From contig OZ038422.1 in NCBI GenBank assembly GCA_964036155.1, forward strand, positions 19,305,201 to 19,369,200: 64,000 nt of DNA, in the 5' to 3' direction. Positions 1 through 17,180 of this stretch are shown here, piece by piece; position 1 is the stretch's first letter; each line of letters opens with the position of its first letter. The notes beneath the pieces are model-generated. The model was not told the DNA's origin. It ran no database searches and worked only from the letters and a program-made list of their open reading frames with translations. The translations under genes and the position numbers were made by a program. The DNA comes from Diploscapter coronatus. Taxonomy: Eukaryota > Nematoda > Chromadorea > Rhabditida > Rhabditidae.

Positions 1-3000
1 AAAATAGCCTTTTTCTTTCTTTTCTCAGCTCACATCGCTTTTTGTGCTGAGAACCAGCAGCTTGTGAGCGCAAGTGTGAACTCTTCGAATTCGTGAATCG
101 ACTGGCCGATTTGAGAGTTTGTCGAATCGAATTGCGCAACACTTTCGAATTGCGCTGCTCGGGGTGGTTTGGAGGAGTTATGGGATTGACACCTGCAAAT
201 TTGAAATGTTATCGAATGACGATGGATAAATTATCGTTGAACAGTAAAACATTATCATATCAATATTATATCATAGATTTGAAGATTTAGATTTACATAG
301 AATATTGCATTTTTGAGTATACGAAATATCGTGAATACCTCTAAAATGTGCAGTAAATCAAAGTGCGCTCCAACGCTAGCTCAATTCGCTCTTGTCTAAT
401 CTGACTAAAATGGAAGTAGAAAGTAGGTAAAAGTTGATAAACGCTAGAACAGATTGAGATTTACCTACTTGGATGGTTATACTACCTGCGTTCTGACACC
501 TGCTACAGCATTATATCATATAGAGAAAATAGTAAGGAAAAGCTTACAAGTTGAGTATGGGGCGTGCCCTTGTAAACGTTAGTTATTTTCAAATATATTA
601 CCCCTATATATATGAATGTAAGTATTTTTTACTACCTCTACTATATAATTCTCTAGTCTACTCAGATATGTAGATTTTATTTCCTTCTAGACATCTATCA
701 AATTTGTACCCTGTTTCAATTTTATTTAAACTAGATTAGGTAAGGGCGAGTTGGGTTAGAATTGGAGCATACTTTTATTTATAGCATGTTTTAGAGGTAC
801 TCACGATATCTGAATGGCGGAAATAATGAAAGATGCGTAATGACAATCAAAATTCAACACTTTTCAATAAATAACACGGCTATAATTTGTATTTATTCAA
901 TTTTCATGTAGATAATTTATTAACAATGAACAACGTTTCATCGCCCGTTGATCCTCTTTATCCCATCATCTTCTCACTTTTTCGCCTTTTCGTTCGACAC
1001 TGTTCACAGCTTAGTGTTTCTGTATATTTATCGAAAAGTTGTCTTGTTTCTCAAGCTCGCACCACACGTGCGGAATTTGAGCGGCTGCCGCTTTACTCTT
1101 CTTCTTCACATTTTCTATGCCTGTTTTCTTGTTTCTTCTGCTTTCAATTGCCTCCAGTTTAGAAATTTCATCGATTTTTCTTTCTTGTTCGTTCGATTAG
1201 TTTTCAACAGTTCAAAACATTTTTCTTGATAGTTTGTTTAGTTTTGTCGTACCAACATATATTTTTTCACATTTTTACATATTCCTTCATCCATAACTCT
1301 ATTAGTTTTAGTTTTCGGGCCCTTTGGACTAATATTTTTGTATATCGCTTCATCATCATTCTACTTCTCATTGCCTCATTTGGTATTCATATTCTAGTCA
1401 TTTTCTGCTTTTCTTCGCCTCTCGATTCCCCCGCTCTTTCTCCACTTCCCAATTCCGTCTGCATCTCTGCCCCTTTGTGGATATTCGCGTCGATCATTCC
1501 TAATGAGTTGTGCTCTGTTGTCGCATCGCTTCATCGCTTCAACTTCAAGCTGCCCAAGGCTAGGCGAGATTACTGTAAATGTCGGAGAAATGGAAGGAAG
1601 ATCGATGAGAAGAGAAGGGGAAGGGGGGAGGAAGGAAGTTACTGCTCTGCAAACACAAACAGAGAGACGGTGGACAAGGACGAACAAGGAATAGAGATGA
1701 ATCGCGGAGAGGCAGAGAATCAGGAAAAATTAGGGGGGAAAAGTTAGAGATCCCTCAGGCCTAGGAAGAGAGGGAGCGGCGTTCTTGACTTTGCACGTCT
1801 ACAGAGACAAACAGTCTGCACAGCGCAGCGCAGCACAAGCACGCACCGCGCAATCTCCTTCCCTTCCCTCTGCTGCACACCCACACATCAGTCAGCCCAA
1901 TGCCGATCACTACAGCTACAGTGTTTGTCTCGCGCTGTGTTGACTGTTTGTGTCTTAGCGGCTACTGCTCTGCTTCCTCTGCTTCCCTGCCCGGCTGACT
2001 GTAGCTATTCGTCACAGCCACCGGAATTCCTTGTTGCCCGAGGACCTATGGGTGACACATCCAAATGATGCAAATGTTTTAAAAAATCGCAAAAGTTTCA
2101 TCGTTTTTAACACGAAAAAGCGCTTTGCACCAAAATAACAGCGCATTGAATGTGAACGAAAGAGGAGGAAGTGGTACGAGGCGATTTGAGACTTAGAAGG
2201 GGTGATGAGAAATGATGTTGCACCGGTAAAAGCACACAACATGAGTACAAATCGAAAGAGTTTACACCTAGCAGCGGCGATTTCAATTCCCATTCCAAAA
2301 GTTAATCCCCCGTTTCATATTGTAGTTCCCTAGCTTCTAAGAATACGCCTACACTCGCCTGCGGACGGAGAGGGGAAATCGATGCTTAGATTTAACGCGA
2401 GCTTGAAGTTTCTAAATCGGAGACCTAAAAATATCCAGTAAAACCAAGCACTCAGATGGGATCTCGCAGATCAAGAATCCTAATTTGGAACTTAACGGCG
2501 AAATTGAAGAACGAAACAAAACGAGGAACTTTCGAGGAGAATTTTTAGACTATCTAAGGACAAATTGATATTAGCTAAATTATTGGCGAAGAGGGAGAGA
2601 ATCTCGAGATCGGAATGTAGAGGAACGTTGAAATGGCTGGAATAAGAATGGAAGGAGTGAAGTTAAGCATTGAGACGGTGCAAAGGAGGAGGAGGAGGAG
2701 GAGGAGGATGAGCGAGAAGACGTACAACTCAGAAGCAGCACAGCACAGCTCAGCAGTTGCAGTAGAAGAGACTGGCTGCTTTCCTGCGTTGCTGCTGCTT
2801 TCAGTCTTTCAGTCTTGTATTCATTTGTTTCCCCATTCCTCCTCTCTTCTCTATTGTATCCTATTCTTTTCATCTCTTCAATCGTTCTATTCATCGTCTC
2901 TCTGCCACTTCCATACTCTTTCATTCATTCTTTGTCCCCCTCTTCCCTCTCCTCATGCTCTCCCTCTCTAAGCAGTTCGATTAAATAGTTGTTGGTTTGT

Positions 3001-3435
3001 GTTGTGATAATCGTTATCTGATTCGTGTACTTTCAGGTCCGCACTATCACGACCGTATCACCTCTGCCTGCCTGGTGATTGCCCTATTCCTCGCTCCTCC
3101 CTCTCTACAGCCCTATTGGTCTCCCTTCCCTTCGCCTATCTTCCAGCCCCGCCCCCCAGTCTGCTCTCTCTCATTCCGTCACTGTGTCTCTCCCCCTTTC
3201 CCTTCGCTTCCCCTTCCTCCCTTCTATTGTCTGAGTCCCGAGTCGTTGTCGTTGCCTCTGCTCAATTCTTATTTCTATAGATCTTTTATTATTCGCTTGT
3301 CCCTATTATTTTCCTATCAAAAGAGGCAAAAAGAAGTGAAGCCACCGACCGCACGACGAAGGCTGTCATCGAATTGAACGAGGAGCAAAGAAGATATCGA
3401 CTGGTTGGAGATCTGAGACAGCGGATAGACTGAAG
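1..3435. other. Upstream non-coding region of the Sox gene
   Basis: No convincing exon was found on either strand. Long stretches are pyrimidine-rich on the plus strand (about 1100-1480 and 2770-3280) and there is a short GGA triplet repeat around 2682-2707. Open frames here are low-complexity Ser/Leu/Phe or Arg/Glu strings, as expected from such skewed DNA. The stretch probably holds the promoter, 5' UTR and control elements of the Sox gene that begins at 3436, but no specific element can be named. Confidence 0.5.
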
Positions 3436-6699
<3,264 letters not shown>

Positions 6700-9600
6700 T
6701 CTCCTTCCCTCCCTCCCTCCCTCTCTCACTCGTCCCCACCCACGCAATTCTAACAGTTCTTTACTATAAGTGCCAGCCTCCTGTCTTCTATATATTATAT
6801 CTTCAATTATCCCCTTTTCAGTCTCAGTATCGTGTCTGCGTGTCTGTATTCAGTCAGCACTCATCAGTTATCACAGTTTCAGTGCAGTGTGTCTATGCAT
6901 CCTTCCGTTCCCCCTTCTTCCTCAACTCTTTCTATGCAATTCTAGGGTTTTCCAAGTCAAACGGACCATTTCTTTGGTTGTTTCTTCGACTTTCGCATCT
7001 CGGTTCTGCGCTGTTCACATTCATTTCCTCAATCAAATTACTCAATTCTCTATTTCGAATCCCAAAAATTGTGATGCGTGATTCGGACCTTCTCGTGCTG
7101 GATTATTTTATCTTGTAAATTATAGTTCAGATTTGATTGTTTATGATTAGGCTGATGACAAATCTGGACATTTACGTATCCCTCAAAATGCATAGCTCTC
7201 TGGTATACGCTTTACATTGTACAGTATTATTACACCACATTCAATTTATTTAAACAACAATATCATCATTCTTCTAGGCAGATTATTTTATTTTAATTAC
7301 TCATAGTCTTCGAGCTGCACTAATTAACTTAAATTAAGATGTTTATTCTATTATTATTATTATTATAATATTATCTTTCAGTATCACAAAGTACTTTATA
7401 TTAAGAGTTAGGCTCAATAAGTTTTATTAAAATTACTGATTTCGCAAAAATCGCAAAGAAAGTATGACTTTTCGATTGATGAACACAATTCAAAACATGT
7501 CAAACTTGTTATTGTATTCCGTTTTCCGTCTAACTATTTTCTTCTGATGAATGTATCAATTTCAAGCAAATCCAATAACTATTATCTGCTCACTTTTGAG
7601 TTGATTTGCTAGAAAATGATGACTAATTGATTGATTGATTGATTTATTGATTGTTATTGAAATGTTTCATTCAGCAGTCGATTTCAACTGTGACCTCAAA
7701 TCAAACAAAATCAATAAAAACATTACGTAATTGTGTGTTATTTGACAGATTTCACAGGATTATGCGATATGCCCTTCGGTCATTCTCAAATGAATGCACA
7801 TCTGTAGGCATTTTCCCAGACTCGTTCTCAAATCTGTTCGTGCCTCTAGCTCTGTTCTACCGTACAGATCATCTTCCCTTCCACAAATCAATAATTCCAA
7901 GCTCGACTTCACTTCTTCATTCGTTTGCATTGGCTTGTTTTGTTTGTTTCAATTTTCATTTTCATCTTCCCGTCTCGTCTCTTCTCGCTTCTCCATTTCT
8001 TCCGCAGGATTTTCATGTAGTCTTCTCCTGTATTTCTAATTTTTATCTTTTCCTTCTGCTATTTCACCCTCAAAAGCGAGGAGTGGTGGATCGTATTTCT
8101 TTATGTATTTGTGCTTCTCTGCATCTTTGCGTCTGTCTGTATCTCTGTATCTGCGCAGTGCTCCTGCAGTGCTGACTACCTCGCTACAAACCGGGCGAGC
8201 CTCTCTGTTTCCCTCTTTGTGCTCTCTCCATTCCATTCTCTATTTCTCTACAGAAGCGTCTCACGACGTGCAGAGCAGAGCGAGAAGAGAACAGAAGGAG
8301 AGGGAAAAGCTGAACATCAAAGTCGAGACTCGTCACACGTCGATGCAATGAGAAGAAGAACTGGGGGACGAGAATTTTTTTGCTATGGAAATGGATTTTC
8401 TCTTTGGTACCGTATCGCAACTGATGGACTAAAAGAGCTTATTTCGAGCTTTACGAGATTTGTCAGATTCGAGATTCCGCGATTCGCGATTTCTATTTCG
8501 AACAACAAAAGAGGCGATATTAAATTTGCTCGAGTTACTCGACAGCTCGATGCATTGTGTGTATATTGGCTGGCACAGCGGGATGTCGGTTTAATAAGCT
8601 CGGAGTTTTGAAGGGATCGTAATGCGGGAATGTGGAGTGTTGTGTGGACCTAGCAGGAGCAATCAATGTGCTGGGGGCTGTTTCTGCTGGAGGAGCGGAA
8701 GAGTCTACGGGAATGCAGAAAAAGGGGGAAGGGAATGGCAGGCAAAACTACCGTAATCCTGCGGCACATACTCACGCGGTGTTGAAGAAGCTGAGAGGGA
8801 AGAGGAAAGGGGAGAGAGAGAGGAAGAGAGATTTTGCCGAGCTGTGTCTGCCTGAATGCGAGTGCAGACGTCAGGAAGGAAAAAGAAGAGGGAGGAAGGG
8901 GGATGCGAGTTGAGATGAGGGCGACTAAAGAAGGTAAAATTATGGAATTCAAGGGTTGACTGATTGATGACAAGTGATACTAATGAAGACAGATGAAGAT
9001 GGAGATGTTGAAGCTAGATGATAAGATTACGGTAATTCGGGTATATTTCTAAATTTATGTGCTCATTATTTTATTAGCAAATAATCTAAATTTTATACAA
9101 GTGTTTCTCGCAAAGCGATGAAATATTAAATCGGTCCTTGATAACATTTGGATTTAATGTGCGCGAATATCCTATTTTGCACCTCTTGTTATAACTCAAT
9201 CCCCGTTCTTCTCACTTACCGAACAAATAGCTCAAAGTAAAGAAGGAAAACAAGACGACACCTTGTCAAGTCAATCTCCTTCTTTCACTCTCTTGCTCTC
9301 TGCTCTGACTCTTTTGTCTCTTCATCTTATTTTCTCCTTAGGAATAACACTCTCTCTTTGAGACACACAACTGGAAATAAGCGAGAAAAAAGGAGAGATG
9401 ACAAAGACAAGAAATGAAAATGGAGAAGAAAACGAGCTGTAAGGCGATATCTGTAAAGAGGTAAGATTTGAGAGATATTGTTTGTACCGTCGACACTTGT
9501 AGAGATTATTAGAATATATTCTATTTGATATCTTTTCCTAGCTAGCTACTAATTTCTCTTCTTGAATAATCAATTCCACCTCAGGTTGATCTTCGCCGGA

Positions 9601-12600
9601 GATTCAACAGTTTTTAATTCGAACTTTATTACCTTCTATGCCTAATCTTCCTGCACAAAATTGGACTATGACAAATTAGAAGGGTCAATCGGTCAGATGA
9701 TTGCAGAGGAAGGAAAAGGCGAGGAAGAGAGCTGTGGAATTCGAGCCACCGTAATTCTGCCTGCTCTACTCTGACTAGATCGAGGGAAGACATGAGTTAG
9801 AGAGGGGGAGACCCAGCTGGAGACCTAGCAAAACCGCCTAATTAGAGGAAAGCAGAGGAAGGAAAGTCTTTGTTAGTCGCCATGGTCGCTATGTGCATGG
9901 GCAATTGCTCTCGCCCTCGTACTCATTCGGGAGGTTACTACAGGTGGAGTCTGGATAGGAGATTACCTGCGACTAGGCAAGGGATTAGATCTGACAGCCA
10001 CGAATATAAGATATATCGATGAAGTCACTTGATCGAATGCTTGAATGCGCTAAGCACGTCAAATTAAAAGATTAACCGATGCATTTCGTAAACAATGCTC
10101 ACAATAGAAGAGAGAATCTTAAAATATCAATTCACTACTACCAGGTGGACTGGGTGATAATACACAAGGAGATTATTTTTAGGTGAGCACCTAAATATAT
10201 GCGTGCATAATATCAGTAGGAAGGGATTATGATGGCTACCGTAAAACAATAGAGAGGAGATGAGAGCTTCTGAGGTATTCCATTGCACAAGACATAAATC
10301 TCTGACGCAGTTCTAATCAGGTCCTTACCTACACACGTATCATTGCGATTCAGTACTATCGTTGGGGACTTTCAATACAATTTTTACAGAGTAATGAATA
10401 AAAATTTTAAACCTAAGGATGAGTTAGGTTATGATGTAGGATTAACCAATTTTACATAACCCTATATGATGAATTTATAGCATCCTCTGTATATGCAGAA
10501 AAAGTGATAAGTTAAAATATTTGTTTTGAAATGTGACATAAATTTCGTTCTGAAAATCATGCCTAGTTTTAGACTTTTGGTAATTAGCACATAGCCGATT
10601 TCCATATAAATTTCTACGTAAACCATTATTTTGCCACAGGGCTCAACCTACAGTATTCCGTTATGAGAGACTAGAAATCAATAACCAATATATGAAATGC
10701 AACGCAATGTGATACATTTCTGTTAAAGGAAAGGGAGACATTGCTGAGAGATTAATCATTAGAAAAGCTATTGTGTGAAGCACTGCACATATGCAACAGA
10801 ACAGACGAGGGACGATGACTGTGCAGAGGAAATGCAAAAATGGAAAGTGGAAGAAGAAATGAAACAGAAAATCACAGAGTATCAGTTATCATTTGAAGCA
10901 AGTACAAAAATTGTCTGACAAACGATACAGTAGATGAGGGTAATAGATATGATTCTTGCATATAAATGAATCAATGACATTTGATTTTATTGTGGCTGGT
11001 TTTTTTAAGAGTTACAAATCACAGTTACTTTTTACATAGGCTTTTAAACATTGCAAAATGATGGAAAAAATATTTCGCAAAGATCGGCATCAAATCAAAG
11101 ATAGGTAATTTTGTCTCAGACATTGAAAGATGTACATTTACGTCATCTATGTATAATAGAGATACTCTAATTTTCTAATTAGATACCGTAAGTCAAAGAA
11201 AGTAATTAGTGAAATGATTGCTGCGAAATGGCGTCGAAATGTCATGAGAAGCAACGCAACTGTCGCTTCCTGTCCTCTGCAAAGGAAGAGGAGAAGGGGA
11301 GAGCGGCCTGATTGCGAGTCCGGAGAAGGCTCGGTTATTAGTTCGGAAGAAGAAAAAAGGAGAACCATTCTAAATGGGAAACATGAAGAAAGAAACCAGA
11401 TCAAAAGAATCGGGAAAATGAGAAGAAAGGAAAAAGGAAGGAAGTGATGAGACAAAAGGAGATAGAAATGATGAAATTATGCAATGCACACAAAGGCACG
11501 TAGAGGCGCTGCTAATCAAAGTAATAACTGCGCACTAGGACTAATTAGATTGGCAATGGAATTGTCTTCCACATAATTGTCTCGACAAGGCATATTAAAT
11601 TAGCCAAGGATGTGCCGCAATGTGCATTCGATATGCTCGACAAAAAATCTTGTAAAATATCCTATATACAAATTGCAGAAAGGTAAAATCTCCATTAAAT
11701 CACATTCGCTATCAACAGACCTAGGGGGATTTTCTTTAGACGAAAATAAGCTATAGAGGTAGGCCGCAAGGAGATCTCGACGGTCGCCGTCCCCAGAACT
11801 GGCTATCAATGAAATGTTATTCTCGTTTTTCAAACATTCTTTTTGGTAATAGAAAAAATTAACTAAATTTTCGAAATGAATTAAATATTCCTGGGAACAA
11901 TATTATTTGAAATTTTTCATTATCATAGGTATAAATGGAGAAGTTTTACCAAGTTTGTCTAGAGAAATGTGTGGTACAGTAATCTGATGTTGTAAAACTC
12001 GTCAGTTGCTAACTATGCACAGTAATTATGGTCTTATTTTGTATGCAAATAAATCGTGTGGAGAGTTCCTTTTGCGGTAGAATATGAAGAATAAGCTGGT
12101 GACAGAAAAGAGAAAGGAATAAAGTATAAGCTGAGGACAGCTGCAGGAAAACATTGTGAATACTGTTATTATTGGCTGAAAAGAAGAGCACATCACATTG
12201 TCTGGTGGCTGATTGGCGGCAGATTTGAGCACAAAGCTGCATAATTATTGCAGATTAAGCGGATAATAAATATGTGAGTTTATGAAATGAATTTATTTAG
12301 GGTGAAAAAGCTAATTTTATGCTAGTTTTTTCCTTCTATTTTAAGGTTTTATTGCACTGTTCTTCATTCTGTAAAGTTCTAAAAATAATGTTTATGTTTT
12401 CTGAACTTTGCATGTGCCTCTCTCTGTTGAATGCGTTCGATTCGATTTTTAATATGTGAGAGGGAGGAAAATGTGAGAATGCGACCAAAAGAACGATAAA
12501 TAATTCAAATCCATTTGGCATTCCTACGCGGTCGAGTAATGGATGAGTTATCTGCAAGGAGAGAGAAAGATGGGAATGAAGACTGAGATACGGCACAGAC

Positions 12601-14640
12601 ACAACTGGCTGCAGCCGTGCACAGTGCAGTTACGCAATACTCGGATAGTTGCAAATATGGAGAAGCAAGTGAGCTAGTGAGCATCCAACGGGGATAATTG
12701 CATGGAGGACTAATTAGCTGGATTACTGTGAAGAATGAAGGAGTGAAGTCAGTTGCATCATTGAATTGTCGAGGAAATTGTTGTCAATTGAGATGCAAGT
12801 TCGAACAGCATTACATAATTATCATAGAAAACGACAAGAGTTTGAATATTGACAGAAAATTGCGCGAAATTGACGCTTCGTATAAAATAGAAACAAAAAC
12901 CCGAAAGTCGAACATTTTCTTTAAATTTAGAGAAGCTACAGTAATTTTATTTATCACCGCTAGAGATGAGAATGGTTTCACGAAACTTTATTTTTCGAGA
13001 ATTTCTAATTAAATAGCTGAATTATGATTAACTAGGTCATTCGTGAGGATGAACAAATGAAATCAAAATAATTTGTATTAGAAAGATGCTACCAACGTCA
13101 GCCAGGAAAATGAACGTGGTTTATTGTCGTTGAACGATCACTTAGAATCAAGTAAAAAAGGACATATTTCTTTATCTCCTTCATTTGAACCTCAAAATGC
13201 GCTGACAGGGACATTTTTGTTTATTTTCTCTTCATTTTCATTTGTTATTTTATCAAAATTAACAGGGTTTTTTTCTCATGAAAATCTTCCTATTATCGTT
13301 ATTTATTGATATTTAAAATACCTGATTTACTAATTATTGATAATTAGCTTTAATAACGCGAAAAGAAAACTAATATAAACAAGTCGATATAAAGTGTCGT
13401 CAAATCGAGGGAGATCCGTGATTCACAAAAGGGGAGAGAAAGAAATATATTCCTTTTACCTTATTCCAAGTTATCGTCCATCGACAATGCTGATACAAAC
13501 ATCGCTCGAGCACCTCGGATATGGAATTCCTGATAAGATTTTCTGATGAGCAACCATTCCTATGAGTGGTTCATCGATTCTGATAGTGATATTTCGTGAA
13601 CACCAATTTCAAGGAGGACTTGCTTCCTATTTTTGGCGTTTTCAATGACCACTTTTTATACCCTGCCAAATTTAAAAGGGAGTAGAAGATTACGACCTTC
13701 TCTGATTATAGTTTACTTTCTTTCATTCGATATATTAATTGCTTTTAAATAGTCTTCAATTTCTTCAGATCACTTATAAATAAGAAAACAGAATAAAATT
13801 CTAACAAAACTATGTCAAAAAATTCTGTAAATTGACAGCCACTCTAGTAATTGAAAACATCTCATAGTAGTGAAAAACGACCTCTCATTTTGACTGACGC
13901 TTGGAATGAGGAGTGCAATGAGGCAAATCTGCCCATCTGCATTAGCTCTTCTTCGTTCTTCCTTATGGTTCTCAAACCCACCTGTGTCGCTCGAATTATG
14001 TTTTCATTCACTTACTAAAAGGACCCATTCGAATTGTCTTGAAGTGGGATAAATAACAATTTGTAAAGAATTTATTTGATCTTACACAAATACAAGGTAA
14101 ATATTCGGGTCGATCTCTCACAAAATTATTCACTCGTGATGTTTTGCTAGATATTTACAGAATGAGATCAAGAATCAAATGGGGGTGATATCTACTTGTT
14201 CAGAAGAGAACAGAGAGAAATTAACGTTTTCTGATCATGCACTGGATAGGTGACAGGAAACAGTTGCTGAATGCCTCTGAATCCATCGATCGTCTCTCGA
14301 CCAGTTCTGCTCGCTTCTCGCCGTTCCTCTTCATACTTGATCGCAAAGCTGGACTACGATTTCTAAAAATGTCAAAATAAGTGGAGATAAGATAAATGGT
14401 AAAACCCTATCAGTTTCTTCGACCTGTTGACATTTTTCTATGATCAACAATGATGACTTCCAACATCAACTTTTGAAAAGGCTGCAACTTTGTCGAAGTA
14501 AAACCTTTCTTTTAGTTTCATTTACGATATCATTTTAGTTATGAATACCATAAAATTAAAATAAAGTCCATGAACTTCTGTTTTTCGATTCCCAAATTTT
14601 TAAAAGTTTCGAGTTTTCAAACCGCCAAAACTCTTCATCT
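6700..14640. other. Gene-poor region downstream of sox-2
   Basis: About 8 kb with many stop codons in all frames. The available open frames are short and low-complexity, with no splice-supported exon seen. Simple repeats occur, for example ATT units near 7350-7365 and ATTG units near 7627-7650. The first few hundred bases are probably the 3' UTR of the Sox gene. An isolated non-coding RNA or small exon could have been missed. Confidence 0.4.
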
Positions 14641-14689
14641 GATAATCGTAATCACTTCAAATCAAGGCTAAATCTGCTCTGCATACTTT

Positions 14690-15160
14690 AGAGAATACAT
14701 GGTTTTCCACGATAATTTTACAACTTATTTTTGGTCTTAAATTTCTCCTAAAATTTATTTCTGAAAACGGTCAACGGATTCTATTTAGAGCGGTGGGGAA
14801 TTTTTGAAATATATGCTTTTACCCACTTTCCAGCTACGAGTAAACCTGGGCATACCGGTGGTAAGATAAAATGTCAGTTTTTCCTTAACCTTGAACCTGC
14901 GGTTTTCGAGCACAATCACTTTGTATTGACGCAACTTCAAAATGGTTTTTCAGATTCGGAATCAGCATAAAATTCTGCATATTTTTCATACCAAATTTGC
15001 TCAGAAAAGGTATGCCCAAGTCCTTCCCATAAATGGAAAGTAGGTAAAACCGTACATTTTCCACCGATCTAATAAAACCTCATCGGTCGTTTTAGGATAA
15101 ATTTAGGACCACAAATAAGTTGTAAAACTATCGTGGAGCATCCTGCATTATAAGAGACTC
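14690..15160. repeat. Foldback (inverted-repeat) element, about 470 bp
   Basis: Two arms of roughly 150 bases are imperfect reverse complements. The left arm around 14700-14760 contains CCACGATAATTTTACAACTT, and the right arm around 15100-15145 contains AAGTTGTAAAACTATCGTGG. Further in, TTTTACCCACTTTCCA at about 14818 matches TGGAAAGTAGGTAAAA at about 15039, and the inner edges GGGCATACC and GGTATGCCC also pair. There is no open reading frame of note. This is a non-autonomous foldback or MITE-like element; the family is unknown. Confidence 0.75.
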
Positions 15161-15832
15161 GGAGATGGTTTGTGTTAGCTAATGGGTAATTCTGGAATTT
15201 TGGAGGACTTCTATTATAGGGAGGATTTAATTTAGTGAGACTTCTGTTTTAGATTTTACGGTAATATAAATTCTTTCCATATTTTTCGCGATTCTTTTCT
15301 AGCCTAGATTAACTTGGGGGTATAAATACGATCTGCCAAAAGAGTTCTTGGTCTCAAATTGGAAATGCAATGGACTGAATATTTTCAAATCAACAACAAC
15401 TTAGCTCGCCATTTTCACCTTTAAAATAGATTCCAAAATAGGAAATCGGAAGGATTTTGAAATTCAAGAGAACTTTCGAACCGATTTCTATGCCTTTGAC
15501 AAAAGATCGAGACTTTACCTTACTCTGCTTGTTCACCCAAATCTGGCCCTGGCTCTCATTTTTCTCGTTTCTCATTCGTCTTTCGATTCCAACTCTTTAG
15601 CCTCTTGAGACGAATTATGCCAAAAAAATTATTGCAAAATAGAGTCGTAACCGTTTCCAAATGATTTGTCTAAACTTAACATCCTACCACTGCTACAATC
15701 GCCTTACTTTGCACGACGTCTAAATCTAGATGCGTCGAGGAAAGGAGGACGAGAGATCGTTTGAAAGTGAGAGGGCGAATGAAAAGCTAGAAAATTGAAA
15801 GCCAGGACCAGATTTGAATGAAGAATGCTATA

Positions 15833-16041
15833 TGCAGTGGCGGCCCAGTTTAGAACAATTATGATTGTAACGCATCCTGATATTATTACTTATCGTGGAC
15901 CAATTAGAATGCAATTTTGCATGTATTTTTCAGCTAATTTATTAATTCCTACCAAGTTTTGTTTGATCTGGTTTACAATAAATGGATATACGATGCTATA
16001 TTCTCAATCATAATTGTTCCAAACCTTTGGCCGCCACTGTA
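15833..16041. mobile_element. MITE with Tc1/mariner-type terminal repeats
   Basis: About 209 bp bounded by inverted repeats of some 33 bases. The left end reads GCAGTGGCGGCCCAGTTTAG and the reverse complement of the right end reads ACAGTGGCGGCCAAAGGTTTG, followed on both sides by GAACAATTATGA. The ACAGTGGCGGCC start and TA-like flanks are typical of Tc1/mariner ends. The interior encodes nothing recognisable, so it is a non-autonomous internally deleted copy or MITE that would need a transposase supplied from elsewhere. Confidence 0.75.
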
Positions 16042-16575
16042 GAAGAAAAATCGAAAACGCTTCCGAGCAATAGTATTTCTAAGCAGAGTGGTTAATGAAG
16101 ATTATGTAATTTCTTCGATTCAGATACGAGCAAAGACGAAATTGAACATTTTAAAATGTAGTTGGAAATTTTTAGTGTGGTCCATAATTATAGCGGCACT
16201 AATTCAATACTTTCATAAGTGTTTTCAAAGGATATCAGGATATTTTCTTTACATAAATGATCAATATGTAAACTACGATATCCATTCTCTTAGAATCATA
16301 AAAAAAGAAATAATGAGATATAGATTATGCCAATTGATATAAGTTCATAAAATGCATAGGTGCCGGTAGTTATGGCCCACCTCTATACTCAAAATTATCC
16401 AAACTGGGTTTAGAATAGGAATTATCTGTTTTCAGCTTTCAATTTCGAGACTTCTAGATTGACTGGGAATGGCAAAGATTAGAAACCTCCCTAGCCTCTG
16501 ATCAACGATTTACAAATCAGTTGGAAAAATATCGTGATATATAGCATATCTCTAAATTTTATTCAAGAATGAGCC

Positions 16576-16752
16576 TCACTTCATCATTAGTCGTATGAGT
16601 GCGTCATTACTCAATCTCTTCTGGAAGGTATTCGGTAATTCGACTTCTTCTGTGTCAGGATTTCTTTCTGATGCGATGGGAATTGAAGCGACAAGTGAAA
16701 TGAGAACAACGAGAAGGCAGAACAGAGCGGAAAGGCTGCAAAGCGGAGACAT
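16576..16752 (-). CDS. Small secreted peptide precursor, neuropeptide-like
   Basis: A 58-residue open frame begins MSPLCSLSALFCLLVVLISL, a strong hydrophobic signal peptide with likely cleavage after VAS or a few residues later. An acidic spacer follows (around residues 31-40), then a Lys-Arg dibasic site at residues 45-46 and a 12-residue C-terminal segment LSNDALIRLMMK. This is the layout of a minimal neuropeptide precursor. The coding exon opens after a good acceptor (TTTTGCAG at about 16807), and an upstream exon ending in a perfect donor (CAG followed by GTAAGTATT at about 17425) could supply a 5' UTR. I do not recognise the peptide family and there is no C-terminal Gly for amidation. 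It could equally be another kind of small secreted protein. Confidence 0.55.
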   Translation of the reverse strand: MSPLCSLSALFCLLVVLISLVASIPIASERNPDTEEVELPNTFQKRLSNDALIRLMMK

Positions 16753-17180
16753 CTGATCGGGGATTGAGAGAAGAAGCGCTGTGTAACCACGAGTTTGGAT
16801 CTGCAAAACATTGTGATTATTTGATTACTAAGCATATCAATCAAAGAAAATATCTGCAAAACGAGAAAAAGGTAAAATGAACAGAATAAATGGTCAAAGA
16901 ACAGGAAGGAAATGAATAATTTAACAACGGGATCGTATTTCAATAATGCTATAAAATATAGAATGCCAAACTTCATGCATGAAAATGAATGTAGTTTCTA
17001 TGAAAAATAGAAAAAAAACTAAATATACTTTTTCAATCTAAATAAATATGAGTCAAAACTAGGAGTATTTTCTATTCTAATAGCCTGCTACCGTTTATAA
17101 GCAAGAAAATGATTGTGCAACATTTTTGGAAGTAATGAGTGGATAAAAATAAGGAAATACGTAGCGAAGAGTAAAAGCTC

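Noticed and set aside
1226..1747. 173-residue plus-strand frame upstream of sox-2
   Set aside because: Composition shifts from Phe/Ile/Ser-rich to Arg/Glu-rich following base skew; the opposite strand is open too, and no domain is seen.
11147..11455. Overlapping open frames on both strands
   Set aside because: Both reflect a purine-rich tract; the plus-strand product is Arg/Lys/Glu low complexity.
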